NCBI GenBank assembly: GCA_037954325.1
Contig: JBBMNZ010000049.1
Location: forward strand, 620,001 to 684,000
Direction: 5' to 3'
Source of the DNA: Fistularia commersonii
Lineage: Eukaryota > Chordata > Actinopteri > Syngnathiformes > Fistulariidae
DNA length: 64,000 nucleotides
The position numbers and the translations under genes were made by a program. The notes below the pieces were generated by a model. It saw only the letters and a program-made list of their open reading frames with translations, was not told the DNA's origin and did no database searches. Shown in pieces: positions 36,932 to 50,543 of this stretch; the first letter of the stretch is position 1; each line of letters starts with the position of its first letter.

Positions 36932-37883
36932 GATCAAAAGATATAACCATTTGTTCAAAAACTGCTTATCTCACCGAGTTAACGCGTTTTTGATTAAGAC
37001 AGGAAATAACTATTGAATTTCACCAAGCCTTTTTCTGCTATTGATAGATGTTGTATAGGACATGATTCTGCACAATATATGTCAAATTCAGTGTAATCCA
37101 GCGACAAGATCAAAAGATATAGCCATTCGTTCAAAAACTGCTTATCTCACCGAGTTGAGGCGTTTATGAGTTGGAGTGGAAATTACTAATGAATTACAAT
37201 ATGCTGTTTTTTTTCTGTTGATATGTGTTGTTTAGGACATGATTCTGCACTATATATGTCGAATTCAGTGTAATCCAGCTATAAATTCAAAAGATATAGC
37301 CATAAGATCAAAAAGTGCTTATCTCTCTGAGTTGAAGCGTTTTTGATGAGGAGTGGAAATAACAAATGAATTTCATCAAGCTGGTTTCTGCTGTTGAAAT
37401 ATGTTGTTTAGGACATGATTCTACACAACATATGTCAAATTCAGTGCAATCCAGCGTCAAGATCAAAAGATATAGCCTTAAGTTCAAAAAGTGCTTATCT
37501 TACCGAGTTAAATCATTTTTGAGTTGGAGTGGAAATAACTGATGAATTTCAATATGCTGGTTTTTGCTGTTGATATATGTTGTTTAGGACATGATTCTGC
37601 ACAATATATGTCAAATTCAGTATAATCCAGCGACAAGATCAAAAGATATAGCCATTCGTTCAAAAACTGCTTATCTCAACGAGTTGAAGCGTTTTGAGTT
37701 GGAGTGGAATTAAATGGTGAATTTCAATATGCTGGTTTTTGCTGTTGATATATGCTGTTTAGGACATGATTTTGTACAATATATGTCAAATTCAGTGTGA
37801 TCCCATCACAGGTTCAAAAGATATAGCCCTTCGTTCAAAAAGTCTTCATCTCACTGAGTTGAAGCGTTTTTGATTAGGAGTGG

Positions 37884-37895
37884 AAAAAAAAAAAA
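37884..37895 (+). repeat. Poly-A tract (12 A), copy IV
   Basis: GTGG, then 12 A, then GAATTTCATTAAG, in the same monomer variant as in the other copies. Confidence 0.9.
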
Positions 37896-38071
37896 GAATT
37901 TCATTAAGCTGGTTTCTGCTGTGGAAATATGTTGTTTCGGACATGATTCTGCACAAAATATGTCAAATTCAGTGTAATCCAGGTACAAATTCAAAAGATA
38001 TAGCCAGTCGTTCAAAAAGTGCTTTTCTCACCGAGTTGAAGCGTTATTGATTAGGAGTGGCATTAACTAAT

Positions 38072-38651
38072 GAATTTCATTAATATGGTTTCTGCTGTTG
38101 AAATATGTTGTTTGGGACAATATTCTGCAAAAAATATGTCAAATTCAGTGTAATTCAGCGACAAAATCAAAAGATATAGCCATTCGTTCAAAAAGTGTTT
38201 ATCTTATCGGGTTGAAATATGTTGTTTAGGACAAGATTTTGTACAATTTATGTAAAATTCAGTGCAATCCAGGTACATTTTCAAAAGATATAGCCATTCG
38301 TTCAAAAAGTGCTTATCTCACCGAGTTGAAGCGTTTTTGATTAGGAATGGAAATAACTAATGAATTTCATTAATCTGGTTTCTGTTGTTGAAATATGTTG
38401 TTTAGGACATGATTCTGCATAAAATATGTCAAATTCAGTGTAATTCAGCGACAAAATCAAAAGATATAGCCATTCGTTCAAAAAGTGTTTATCTTATCGG
38501 GTTGAAATATGTTGTTTAGGACAAGATTTTGTACAATTTATGTCAAATTCAGTGTAATCCAGGTACATTTTCAAAAGATATACCCATTCGTTAAAAAAGT
38601 GCTTTTCTCACCGAGTTGAAGCGTTATTGATTAGGAGTGGAAATAACTAAT
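38072..38651 (+). repeat. Two 290-bp dimers, copy IV
   Basis: GAATTTCATTAA starts fall at 38072, 38362 and 38652, each 290 bp apart, with the CGGGTTGAAATATG fusion. Confidence 0.9.
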
Positions 38652-40411
38652 GAATTTCATTAAGCTGGTTTCTGCTGTTGAAATATGTTGTATAGGACAT
38701 GATTCTGCACAATATATGTCAAATTCAGTGTAATCCAGCGAAAAGATCAAAAGATATAGCCATTCGTTCAAAAACTGCTTAACTCACCGAGTTGAAGCGT
38801 TTTTTAGTTGGAGTGGAAATAACTAATGAATTTCAATATGCTGGTTTTTGCTGTTGATATATGTTGTTTAGGACATGATTTTGCACAATATATGTCAAAT
38901 TTAGTGTAATCACATCACAGGTTCAAAAGATATAGCCATTCGTTCAAAAAGTGCGTATCTTATCGGGTTGAAGCGTTTTTGATTAAGAGTGAAAATAACT
39001 AATGAATTTCATCAAGCTGGTTTCTACTTTTGAAATATGTTGTTTAGGACATGATTCTGCAATATATATGTCAAATTCAATGAAACCCAGCTACAGGATC
39101 AAAATATATAGCCATTCGTTCAAAAAGTGCTTCTCTCACCGAGTTGAAGCGTTTTTTATTAGGGATGGAAATAACTAATGATTTTCATCAAGCTGGTTTC
39201 TCCTGTTGAAATATGTTGTTTTGAAAATGATTCTGCACAATTAATGTCAAATTCAGTGTAATCCAGCTACAAGTTCAAAAGATATCGCCATTCGTTAAAA
39301 AAGTGCTTATCTCACCGAGTTGAAGCGTTTTTTATTAGGGATGGAAATAACTAATGAATTTCATCAAGCTGGTTTCTCCTGTTGAAATATGTTGTTTAGA
39401 AAATGATTCTGCACAATATATGTCAACTTCAGTGTTATCCAGCTACAAGTTAAAAAGATATATCTATCAGGTCAAAAACTGCTTATCTGATCAAGTTAAA
39501 ATGTTTTTAAGTTGGAGTGGAAATAACTAATGAATTTCATCAAGCTGGTTTCTGCTGTTGATATATGTTGTCTAGGACATGATTCTGCACGATATATGTC
39601 AATTTCAGTGTAATCCCATCACATGTTAAAAACATATAGCCATTCATTCAAAAAGTCTTCATCTCACCGAGTTGAAGCGTTTTTGATTAGGAGTGAAAAT
39701 AACTAATGAATTTCATCGAGCTGGTTTCTACTGTTGAAATATGTTGTTTAGGACATGATTCTGCAATATATATGTCAAATTCAGTGTAACCCAGCTACAG
39801 GATCAAAATTTATAGCCATTCGTTCAAAAAGTGCTTTTCTCACCGAGTTGAAGCGTTTTTGATTAGGAGTGGAAATAACTAATGGATTCCATCAAGCTGG
39901 TTTCTGCTGTTGAAATATGTTTTTTAGGATATGATTCTGCAAAATATATGTCAAATTTAGTGTAATCACATAACAGGTTCAAAAGATATAGCCATTCGTT
40001 CAAAAATTGCTTATCTCACCAAGTTGAAGAGTTTTTGATTAGTATTGGAAATAACTAATGAATTTCATCAAGCTGGTTTCTGCTCTTGAAATTTGTTGTT
40101 TAGGACATGATTCTGGACAATATATGTCAAATTAAGTGTAATCCCTTCAAAAGTTCAAAAGATATATTCATTCGTTCAAAAAGTACTTATCTCACCGGGT
40201 TGAAGCATTTTTGATTAGGAGTGGAAATAACTTTTGAATTTCATCAAGCTGGTTTCTGCTGTTGAAATATGTTGCTTAGGACATGATTCTGCACAATATA
40301 TGTCAAATTTAGTGAAATCCCATTCCAGGTTCAAAGGATATAGCCATTCGTCCAAAAAGTACTTATGTCACCAAGTTGAAGAATTTTTGATTAGTATTTG
40401 AAATAACCAAT

Positions 40412-40575
40412 GAATTACGTCAAGCTGGTTTCTGCTGTTGAAATATGTTGTTAGGTCAAGATTCTGCACAATATATGTCATATCCATCAAAAGTCCAAAA
40501 GCTATAGCCATTCGTTCAAAAAATGCTTAACTCACCGAGTTGAGACGTTTCCGATTAGGAGTGGAAATAACTGAT
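40412..40575 (+). repeat. Shortened monomer (164 bp), copy V
   Basis: Counterpart of 1760-1923, with the same ATATGTCATATCCATCAAAAG deletion and the same GAATTACGTC start. Confidence 0.8.
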
Positions 40576-43500
40576 GGATTTTCGTCAAGCTGGTTTCTGC
40601 TGTTGAAATATGTTGTTTAGGACATGATTCTGCAAAACACATGTCAAATTCAGTGTAATCCAGCGATAAGATCAAAAGATATAGCCATTCGTCATAAAAG
40701 TGCTTATCTCACCGAGTTGAAGCGTTTTTGATTCGGAGTGGAAATAACTAATGAATTTCATCAAGCAGGTTTCTGCTGTTGAAATATGTTGTTTAGGACA
40801 AGATTCTGCACAATATATGTCAAATTCAGTGAAATCCCATCACAGGTTCAAAAAATATATTCATTCGTTCAAAAATTGCTTATCTCACCAAGTTGAAGAG
40901 TTTTTGATTAGTAAAGGAAATAACTAATGAATTTCATCAAGCTGGTTTCTGCTCTTGAAATTTGTTGTTTAGGACATGATTCTAGACAATATATGTCAAA
41001 TTAAGTGTAATCCTTTCACAAGTTCAAAAGATATAGCCATTCGTTCAAAAAGTACTTATCTCACCGGGTTGAAGCATTTTTGATTAGGAGTGGAAATAAC
41101 TTTTGAATTTCATCAAGCTGGTTTCTGCTGTTGAAATATGTTGTTTAGGACATGATTCTGCACAATATATGTCAAATTCAGTGTAATTCCTTCACAAGTT
41201 CAAAAGATATAGTCATTCGTTCAAAAAGTGCTTAACTCACCGAGTTGAAGCGTTTTTGATTAGGAGTGGAAATAACTTTTGAATTTCATCAAGCTGGTTT
41301 CTGCTGTTGATATATGTTGTTTAGAACATGTTTCTGCACAATATATGTCAAATTCAGTGTAATCCCTTCATAGGTTCAAAAGATATCGCCAGTCGTTCCA
41401 AAAGAACTTATCTCACCGAGTTGAAGCGTTTTTGATTAGGAGTGGAAATAACTAATGAATTTCTACAAGCTGGTTTCTGCTGTTGAAATATGTTGTTTAG
41501 GACATGATTCTGCACAATATATGTCAAATTCAGTGTAATTCCTTCACAAGTTCAAAAGATATAGCCATTCGTTGCAAAAGAACTTATCTCACCGAGTTGA
41601 AGCGTTTTTGATTAGGAGTGGAAATAACTTTTGAATTTCATCAAGCTGGTTTCTGTTGTTGAAATATGTTGTTTAGAACATGTTTCTGCACAATATATGT
41701 CAAATTCAGTGTAATCCCTTCATAGGTTCAAAAGATATCGCCAGTCGTTCCAAAAGAACTTGTCTCACCGAGTTGAAGCGTTTTTGATTAGGAGTGAAAT
41801 AACTAATGAATTTCTACAAGCTGGTTTCTGCTGTTGAAATATGTTGTTTAGGACATGATTCTGCACAATATATGTCAAATTCAGTGTAATCCCATCACAA
41901 GTTCAAAATATATAGCCATTTGTTCAAAAACTGCTTATCTCACCGAGTTGAAGCGTTTTTGATTAGGAGTGGAAATAACTTTTGAATTTCATCAAGCTGG
42001 TTTCTGCTGTTGAAATATGTTGTTTTGAACATGTTTCTGCACAATATATGTCAAATTCAGTGTAATCCCTTCATATGTTCAAAAGATATCGCCAGTCGTT
42101 CCAAAAGAACTTATCTCACCGAGGTGAGGCGTTTTTGATTCGGAGTGGAAATAACCAATGAATTTCATCAAGCTGGTTTCTGCTGTTGAAATATGTTTTT
42201 TAGGATATGATTCTGCACAATATATGTCAAATTCAGTGAAATCCCATCACAGCTTCAAAAAATATATTCATTCGTTCAAAAATTGCTTATCTTATCGGGT
42301 TGAAGCGTTTTTGATTAGGTGTGGAAATAACTGATGGATTTCGTCAAGCTGGTTTCTGCTGTTGAAATATGTTGTTTAGGACATGATTCTGCAAAACACA
42401 TGTCAAATTCAGTGTAATCCAGCGATAAGATCAAAAGATATAACCATTCGTCATAAAAGTGCTTATCTCACCGAGTTGAAGCGTTTTTGATTCGGAGTGG
42501 AAATAACTAATGAATTTCATCAAGCAGGTTTCTGCTGTTGAAATATGTTGTTTAGGACAAGATTCTGCACAATATATGTCAAATTCAGTGAAATCCCATC
42601 ACAGGTTCAAAAAATATATTCATTCGTTCAAAAATTGCTTATCTCACCAAGTTGAAGAGTTTTTGATTAGTAATGGAAATAACTTTTGAATTTCATCAAG
42701 CTGGTTTCTGCTCTTGAAATTTGTTGTTTAGGACATGATTCTGGACAATATATGTCAAATTAAGTGTAATCCCTTCACAAGTTCAAAAGATATAGCCATT
42801 CGTTCAAAAAGTACTTATCTCACCGGGTTGAAGCATTTTTGATTAGGAGTGGAAATAACTTTTTAATTTCATCAAGCTGGTTTCTGCTGTTGAAATATGT
42901 GTTTTAGGACATGATTCTGCACAATATATGTCAAATTCAGTGTAATTCCTTCACAAGTTCAAAAGATATAGCCATTTGTTCAAAAAGTGCTTATCTCACC
43001 GAGTTGAAGCGTTTTTGATTAGGAGTGGAAATAACTTTTGAATTTCATCAAGCTGGTTTCTGCTGTTGAAATATGTTGTTTAGAACATGTTTCTGCACAA
43101 TATATGTCAAATTCAGTGTAATCCCTTCACAAGTTCAAAAGATATAGCCATTTGTTGAAAAAGTACTTATCTCACCGAGTTGAAGCGTTTTTGATTAGGA
43201 GTGGAAATAACTTTTGAATTTCATCAAGCTGGTTTCTGCTGTTGAAATATGTTGTTTTGAACATGTTTCTGCACAAAATAAGTCAAATTCAGTGTAATCC
43301 AGCGACAAGATCAAAAGACATAGCCATTCGTGCAAAAAGTGCTTATCTCACCGAGTTAAAGCGTTTTTGATTAGGAGTGGAAATAACTAATGAATTTCAA
43401 CAAGTTGGTTTTTGCTGTTTATATATGTTTTTTAGGACATTATTCTGCACAATATATATGAAATTCAGTGTAATCCAGCTACAAGATCAAAAGATATGGC

Positions 43501-45837
43501 CAAAAGGTCAAAAACTACTTATCTTATCGAGTTTAATCCTTTTTGAGTTGGAGTGGAAATAACTCATGAATTTCATCATGCTGGTTTCTGCTGTTGAAAT
43601 ATGTTATTTAGGACTTGATTCTGCACAATATATGTCAAATTCAGTGTAATCCCATCACCGGTTCATAGCATGTAGCCATTCGTTCAAAAAGTGCTTATCA
43701 CACCTAGTTGAAGCGTTTTTGATTAAGAGAGGAAATAACTATTGAAATTCACCAAGCCTGTTTCTGCTGGTGATAGATGTTGTATAGAACATGATTCTGT
43801 CCAATATATGTCAAATTCAGTGTAATCCAGCGACAAGATCAAAAGATATAGCCATTCGTGAAAAACTGCTAATCTCACAGAGTTGAAGCGTTTTTGAGTT
43901 GGAGTGGAAATAACTAATGAATTTCAATATGCTGGTTTTTGCTGTTGATATATGTTGTTTAGGACTTGATTCTGCACAATATATGTCAAATTCAGTGTAA
44001 TCCAGCTATAAGTTAAAAAGATATAGCCATAAGGTCAAAAAGTGCTTATCTCACTGATTTGAAGCGTTTTTGATTTTGAGTGGAAATGACTAATGAATTT
44101 CATCAAGCTGGTTTCTGTTGTTGAAATATGTTTTTTAGGACATGAATCTGCACAATATGTCAAATTCAGTGTAATCCAGCTACAAGTTCAAAAGATATAG
44201 CCATAAGGTCAACAACTGCTTATCTTATCGAGTTAAATCGTTTTAGAGTTGGACTGGAAATAACTCATGAATTTCATCAAGCTGGTTTCTGCTGGATATA
44301 TGTTGTTTAGAACATGATTCTGCACAATATATGTCAAATTCAGTGTAATCCAGCTACAAGTTCAAAAGATATAGCCATAAGGTCAACAACTGCTTATCTT
44401 ATCGAGTTAAATCGTTTTAGAGTTGGACTGGAAATAACTCATGAATTTCATCAAGCTGGTTTCTGCTGGATATATGTTGTTTAGAACATGATTCTGCACA
44501 ATATATGTCAAATTCAGTGTAATCCCATCACAGGTTCAAAAGATAAAGCCATTCGTTCAAAAAGTGTTTATCTTATCGGGTTGAAGCGTTTTTGAGTTGG
44601 AGTGGAAATAACTAATAAATTTATTCATGCTGGTTTCTGCTGTTGATATATGTTGTTAAGGACATGATTCTGCAAAATATATGACAAATTCAGTGTAATC
44701 CCGCGACAAGATCAAAATATATAGCCAATCATGCAAAAAGTGCTGATCTCACGGAATTGAAGCGTTTTTGATTAAGAGAGGAAATAACTAATGAATTTCA
44801 CCAAGCCTGTTTCTGCTGTTGATAGATTTTGTATAGGACATGATTCTGCACAATATATGTCAAATTCAGTGTAATCCAGCAACAAGATCAAAAGATATAA
44901 CCATTTGTTCAAAAACTGCTTATCTCACCAAGTTAACGCGTTTTTGATTAAGAGAGGAAATAACTATTGAATTTCACCAAGCCTTTTTCTGCTATTGATA
45001 GATGTTGTATAGGACATGATTCTGCACAATATATGTCAAATTCAGTGTAATCCAGCGACAAGATCAAAAGATATAGCCATTCGTTCAAAAACTGCTTATC
45101 TCACCGAGTTGAAGCGTTTATGAGTTGGAGTGGAAATTACTAATGAATTACAATATGCTGTTTTTTTGCTGTTGATATGTGTTGTTTAGGACATGATTCT
45201 GCACTATATATGTCGAATTCAGTGTAATCCAGCTATAAATTCAAAAGATATAGCCATAAGATCAAAAAGTGCTTATCTCTCTGAGTTGAAGCGTTTTTGA
45301 TGAGGAGTGGAAATAACAAATGAATTTCATCAAGCTGGTTTCTGCTGTTGAAATATGTTGTTTAGGACATGATTCTACACAACATATGTCAAATTCAGTG
45401 CAATCCAGCGTCAAGATCAAAAGATATAGCCTTAAGTTCAAAAAGTGCTTATCTTACCGAGTTAAATCATTTTTGAGTTGGAGTGGAAATAACTGATGAA
45501 TTTCAATATGCTGGTTTTTGCTGTTGATATATGTTGTTTAGGACATGATTCTGCACAATATATGTCAAATTCAGTATAATCCAGCGACAAGATCAAAAGA
45601 TATAGCCATTCGTTCAAAAACTGCTTATCTCAACGAGTTGAAGCGTTTTGAGTTGGAGTGGAATTAAATGGTGAATTTCAATATGCTGGTTTTTGCTGTT
45701 GATATATGCTGTTTAGGACATGATTTTGTACAATATATGTCAAATTCAGTGTGATCCCATCACAGGTTCAAAAGATATAGCCATTCGTTCAAAAAGTCTT
45801 CATCTCACTGAGTTGAAGCGTTTTTGATTAGGAGTGG

Positions 45838-45849
45838 AAAAAAAAAAAA
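45838..45849 (+). repeat. Poly-A tract (12 A), copy V
   Basis: GTGG, then 12 A, then GAATTTCATTAAG. The following distance to the first 290-bp dimer is 364 bp, as in copy 0 (363), against 188 bp in copies II-IV. Confidence 0.9.
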
Positions 45850-46201
45850 GAATTTCATTAAGCTGGTTTCTGCTGTGGAAATATGTTGTTTCGGACATGA
45901 TTCTGCACAAAATATGTCAAATTCAGGTTAATCCAGGTACAAATTCAAAAGATATAGCCATTCGTTCAAAAAGTTCTTATATCACTGACTTGAAGCGTTT
46001 TTGACTAGTAGTGGAAATAACTAATGAATTTCATCAAGCCGTTTTCTGCTGTTGAAATATCTTGTTTAGAACATGATTCTGCACAATATATGTCAAATTC
46101 AGTGTAACCCAGCTTCAAGATCAAAATATATAGCCATTCGTTAAAAAAGTGCTTTTCTCACCGAGTTGAAGCGTTATTGATTAGGAGTGGCATTAACTAA
46201 T

Positions 46202-46780
46202 GAATTTCATTAATATGGTTTCTGCTGTTGAAATATGTTGTTTGGGACAATATTCTGCAAAAAAATGTCAAATTCAGTGTAATTCAGCGACAAAATCAAA
46301 AGATATAGCCATTCGTTCAAAAAGTGTTTATCTTATCGGGTTGAAATATGTTGTTTAGGACAAGATTTTGTACAATTTATGTAAAATTCAGTGCAATCCA
46401 GGTACATTTTCAAAAGATATAGCCATTCGTTCAAAAAGTGCTTATCTCACCGAGTTGAAGCGTTTTTGATTAGGAATGGAAATAACTAATGAATTTCATT
46501 AATCTGGTTTCTGTTGTTGAAATATGTTGTTTAGGACATGATTCTGCATAAAATATGTCAAATTCAGTGTAATTCAGCGACAAAATCAAAAGATATAGCC
46601 ATTCGTTCAAAAAGTGTTTATCTTATCGGGTTGAAATATGTTGTTTAGGACAAGATTTTCTACAATTTATGTCAAATTCAGTGTAATCCAGGTACATTTT
46701 CAAAAGATATACCCATTCGTTAAAAAAGTGCTTTTCTCACCGAGTTGAAGCGTTATTGATTAGGAGTGGAAATAACTAAT
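46202..46780 (+). repeat. Two 290-bp dimers, copy V
   Basis: GAATTTCATTAA starts fall at 46202, 46491 and 46781 (289 and 290 bp), with the CGGGTTGAAATATG fusion in both. Confidence 0.9.
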
Positions 46781-49700
46781 GAATTTCATTAATCTGGTTT
46801 CTGCTGTTGAAATATGTTTTATAGGACATGATTCTGCACAATATATGTCAAATTCAGTGTAATCCAGCGAAAAGATCAAAAGATATAGCCATTCGTTCAA
46901 AAACTGCTTATCTCACCGAGTTGAAGCGTTTTTTAGTTGGAGTGGAAATAACTAATGAATTTCAATATGCTGGTTTTTGCTGTTGATATATGTTGTTTAG
47001 GACATGATTTTGCACAATATATGTCAAATTTAGTGTAATCACATCACTTGTTCAAAAGATATAGCCATTCGTTCAAAAAGTGCGTATCTTATCGGGTTGA
47101 AGCGTTTTTGATTAAGAGTGAAAATAACTAATGAATTTCATCAAGCTGGTTTCTACTTTTGAAATATGTTGTTTAGGACATGATTCTGCAATATATATGT
47201 CAAATTCAGTGAAACCCAGCTACAGGATCAAAATATATAGCCATTCGTTCAGAAAGTGCTTCTCTCACCGAGTTAGGCGTTTTTTATTAGGGATGGAAAT
47301 AACTAATGAATTTCATCAAGCTGGTTTCTCCTGTTGAAATATGTTGTTTTGAAAATGATTCTGCACAATTAATGTCAAATTCAGTGTAATCCAGCTACAA
47401 GTTAAAAAGATATATCTATAAGGTCAAAAACTGCTTATCTTATCGAGTTAAAATGTTTTTAAGTTGGAGTGGAAATAACTAATGAATTTCATCAAGCTGG
47501 TTTCTGCTGTTGATATATGTTGTCTAGGACATGATTCTGCACGATATATGTCAATTTCAGTGTAATCCCATCACATGTTAAAAACATATAGCCATTCATT
47601 CAAAAAGTCTTCATCTCACCGAGTTGAAGCGTTTTTGATTAAGAGTGAAAAAAACGTAATGAATTTCATCAAGCTGTTTTCTACTGTTGAAATATGTTGT
47701 TTAGGACATGATTCTGCAATATATATGTCAAATTCAGTGTAACCCAGCTACAGGATCAAAATTTATAGCCATTCGTTCAAAAAGTGCTTTTCTCACCGAG
47801 TTGAAGCGTTTTTGATTAGGAGTGGAAATAACTAATGAATTTCATTAAGCTTGTTTCTGCCGTTGAAATATCTTGTTTAGGACATGATTCTGCAAAATTA
47901 ATGTCAAATTCAGTGTAATCCAGCTACAAGTTCAAAAGATATCGCCATTCGTTAAAAAAGTGCTTATCTCACCGAGTTGAAGCGTTTTTTATTAGGGATG
48001 TAAATAACTAATGAATTTCATCAAGCTTGTTTCTGCCGTTGAAATATGTTGTTTAGGACATGATTCTGCACAATATATGTCAAATTCAGTGGGATCCCAT
48101 GACAGGTTAAAAAGATATAGCCCTTGGTTCAAAAAGGACTTATCTCACCGAGTTGAAGCGTTTTTGATTAGGATTGGAAACAACTAATGGATTTCATCAA
48201 ACTGGTTTCTGCTGTTGAAATATGTTGTTTAGGACATGATTTTGCACTAAATATTTCAAATTCAGTGTAATCCAGCGACAAGATCAAAAGATATAGCCAT
48301 TCGTGCAAAAAGTGCTTATCTCACGGAGTTGAAGCGTTTTTGATTTGGAGTGGAAATAACTAATGAATTCCATCAAGCTGGTTTCTGCTGTTGATATATG
48401 TTGTTTAGGACATGATTCTGAACAATATATGTCAAATTCAGTGTGATCCCATCACATGTTGAAAAGATATAGCCATTCGTTCAAAGAGTGCTTATCTTAC
48501 CGAGTTGAAGCGTTTTTTAGTTGGAGTGGAAATAACTAATGAATTTCAATATGCTGGTTTTTGCTGTTGATATATGTGGTTTAGGACATGATTCTACACA
48601 ATATATGTCAAATTCAGTGTAATCCAGCAACAAGTTCAAAATATATAGCCATAAGGTCAAAAAGAAATTATCTTACCGAGTTAAATCGCTTTTGATTAGG
48701 AGTGGAAATAACTCATGAATTTCATCAAGCAGGTGTCTGCTGGTGATTTTTGTTTTTTAGAACATGATTCTGCAAAATACATGTCAAATTCAGTGTAATC
48801 CCATCACATGTTCAAAAGATATAGCCATTCGTTCAAAAAGTGTTTATCTTATCGGGTTGAGGAGTTTTTGATTAAGAGTGGAAATAACTAATGAATTTCA
48901 CCAAGCTGGTTTCTGCTGTTCAAATATGTTGTTCAGTACATGATTCTGCACAATATATGTCAAATTCAGTGTAATCCAGCGACAAGTTCAAAAGATATAG
49001 CCATTCGTTCAAAAAGTGCTTCTCTCACCGAGTTGAAGCGTTTTTTATTAGGAGTGGAAATGACTAATGGATTTCATCAAGCTGGTTTCTACTGTTGAAA
49101 TATGTTGATTAGGACATGATTCTGCACAATATATGTTAACTTCAGTGTAATCCCATTACAGGTTAAAAATATATAGCCATTCGTTCAAAAAGTCTTCATC
49201 TCACCCAGTTGAAGCGTTTTTGATTAGGAGTGAAAATAACTAATGAATTTCATCAAGCTGTTTTCTACTGTTGAAATATGTTGTTTAGGACATGATTCTG
49301 CAATATATATGTCAAATTCAGTGTAACCCAGCTACAGGATCAAAATATATAGCCATTCGTTCATAAAGTGCTTTTCTCACCGAGTTGAACTATTTTTGAT
49401 TAGGAGTGGAAATAACTAATGGATTTCATCAAGCTGTTTTCTACTGTTGAAATATGTTGTTTAGGACATGATTCTGCAATATATATGTCAAATTCAGTGT
49501 AACCCAGCTACAGGATCAAAATATATAGCCATTCGTTCATAAAGTGCTTTTCTCACCGAGTTGAACTGTTTTTGATTAGGAGTGGAAATAACTAATGGAT
49601 TTCATCAAGCTGGTTTTTGCTGTTGACATATGTTGTTTGGAACATGATTATGCACAATATATGTCAAATTCAGTGTAATCCAGCTCCAAGTTCGAAAGAT

Positions 49701-50543
49701 ATAGCCATTCCTTCAAAAAGTGCTTATCCCACCGAGTTGAAGCGTTTTTGATTAGGAGTGGAAATAACTAATGAATTTCATCAAGCTGGTTTCTGCTGGT
49801 GATATATGTTGTTTAGAACATGATTTTGCACAATATATGTCAAATTCATTGTAATCCCATCACATGTTCAAAAGATATAGCCATTCGTTCAAAAAGTGTT
49901 TATCTTATCGGGTTGAAGCGTTTTTGATTAAGAGTGGAAATAACTAATGAATTTCACCAAACTGGTTTCTGCTGTTCAAATATGTTGTTCAGTACATGAT
50001 TCTGCACAATATATGTCAAATTCAGTGTAATCCAGCCACAAGTTCAAAAACTATACCCATTCGTTCAGAAAGTCCTTCTCTCACCGAGTTGAAGCGTTTT
50101 TGATTAGGAGTGGAAGTAACTCATGGATTTCATCAAGCTGGTTTTTGACGTTGAAATATATTGTTTAGAACATGATTCTGCACAATTAATGTCAAATTCA
50201 GTGTAATCCAGCTACAACTTCAAAAGATATAGCCATTCGTTCAAAAAGTGCTTATCTCACCGAGTTGAACCGTTTTTGATTCGGAGTGGAAATAACTAAT
50301 GAATTTCATCAGGTTGGTTTCTACTGTTGAAATATGTTGATTAGCACATTATTCTGCACAATATATGTCAACTTCAGTGTAATCCCTTCACCGGTTCAAA
50401 AGATATAGCCATTCGATCAAAAAGTGTATATCTTATCGGATTGAAGCGTTTTTAATTAGGAACGGAAATAACTAATGAATTTCATCAAGCCACTTTCTGC
50501 TGTTGAAATGTGTTGTTTAGGGCATAATTCTGCAAATATATTT

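Larger units (their letters stand above)
34206..39884 (+). repeat. Higher-order copy IV (rearranged short form)
   Basis: It starts with the marker monomer and follows the unit for about 900 bp. Near 35110-35140 it jumps about 2.66 kb ahead in phase, from the AGCCGCTTTCTG monomer to the ACATGATTCTGCAC / AAGCCATTCG monomer. A 1401-bp back-duplication follows. It then runs in register with copy III through the poly-A marker and dimers to about 39884. The last 1.6 kb or so of the unit is absent, because the sequence then enters the long form at its internal phase 1056. The copy therefore has one deletion, one duplication and one unequal exchange. Confidence 0.8.
39885..49597 (+). repeat. Higher-order copy V (long form)
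   Basis: It begins at long-form phase 1056 (GATTCCATCAAGCTGG, then GTTTTTTAGGATATG) and matches copy 0 at an offset that moves from 38829 to 38652, 38829, 39001 and finally 39354, in steps of about one or two monomers. It keeps the long-form features: the 164-bp monomer at 40412, and the GTTCTTATATCACTGAC and GTTTTCTGCTG monomers near 45970-46180 that short copies lack. It has the two GCTGTTTTCTACTG monomers before its end that copy 0 lacks. Confidence 0.85.

Noticed and set aside
43377..43562. Forward 61-codon frames at 43377, 58525 and 63507
   Set aside because: Each is a chance opening in satellite monomers. The one at 43377 even begins at GTG inside GGAGTGG. None has gene-like features.
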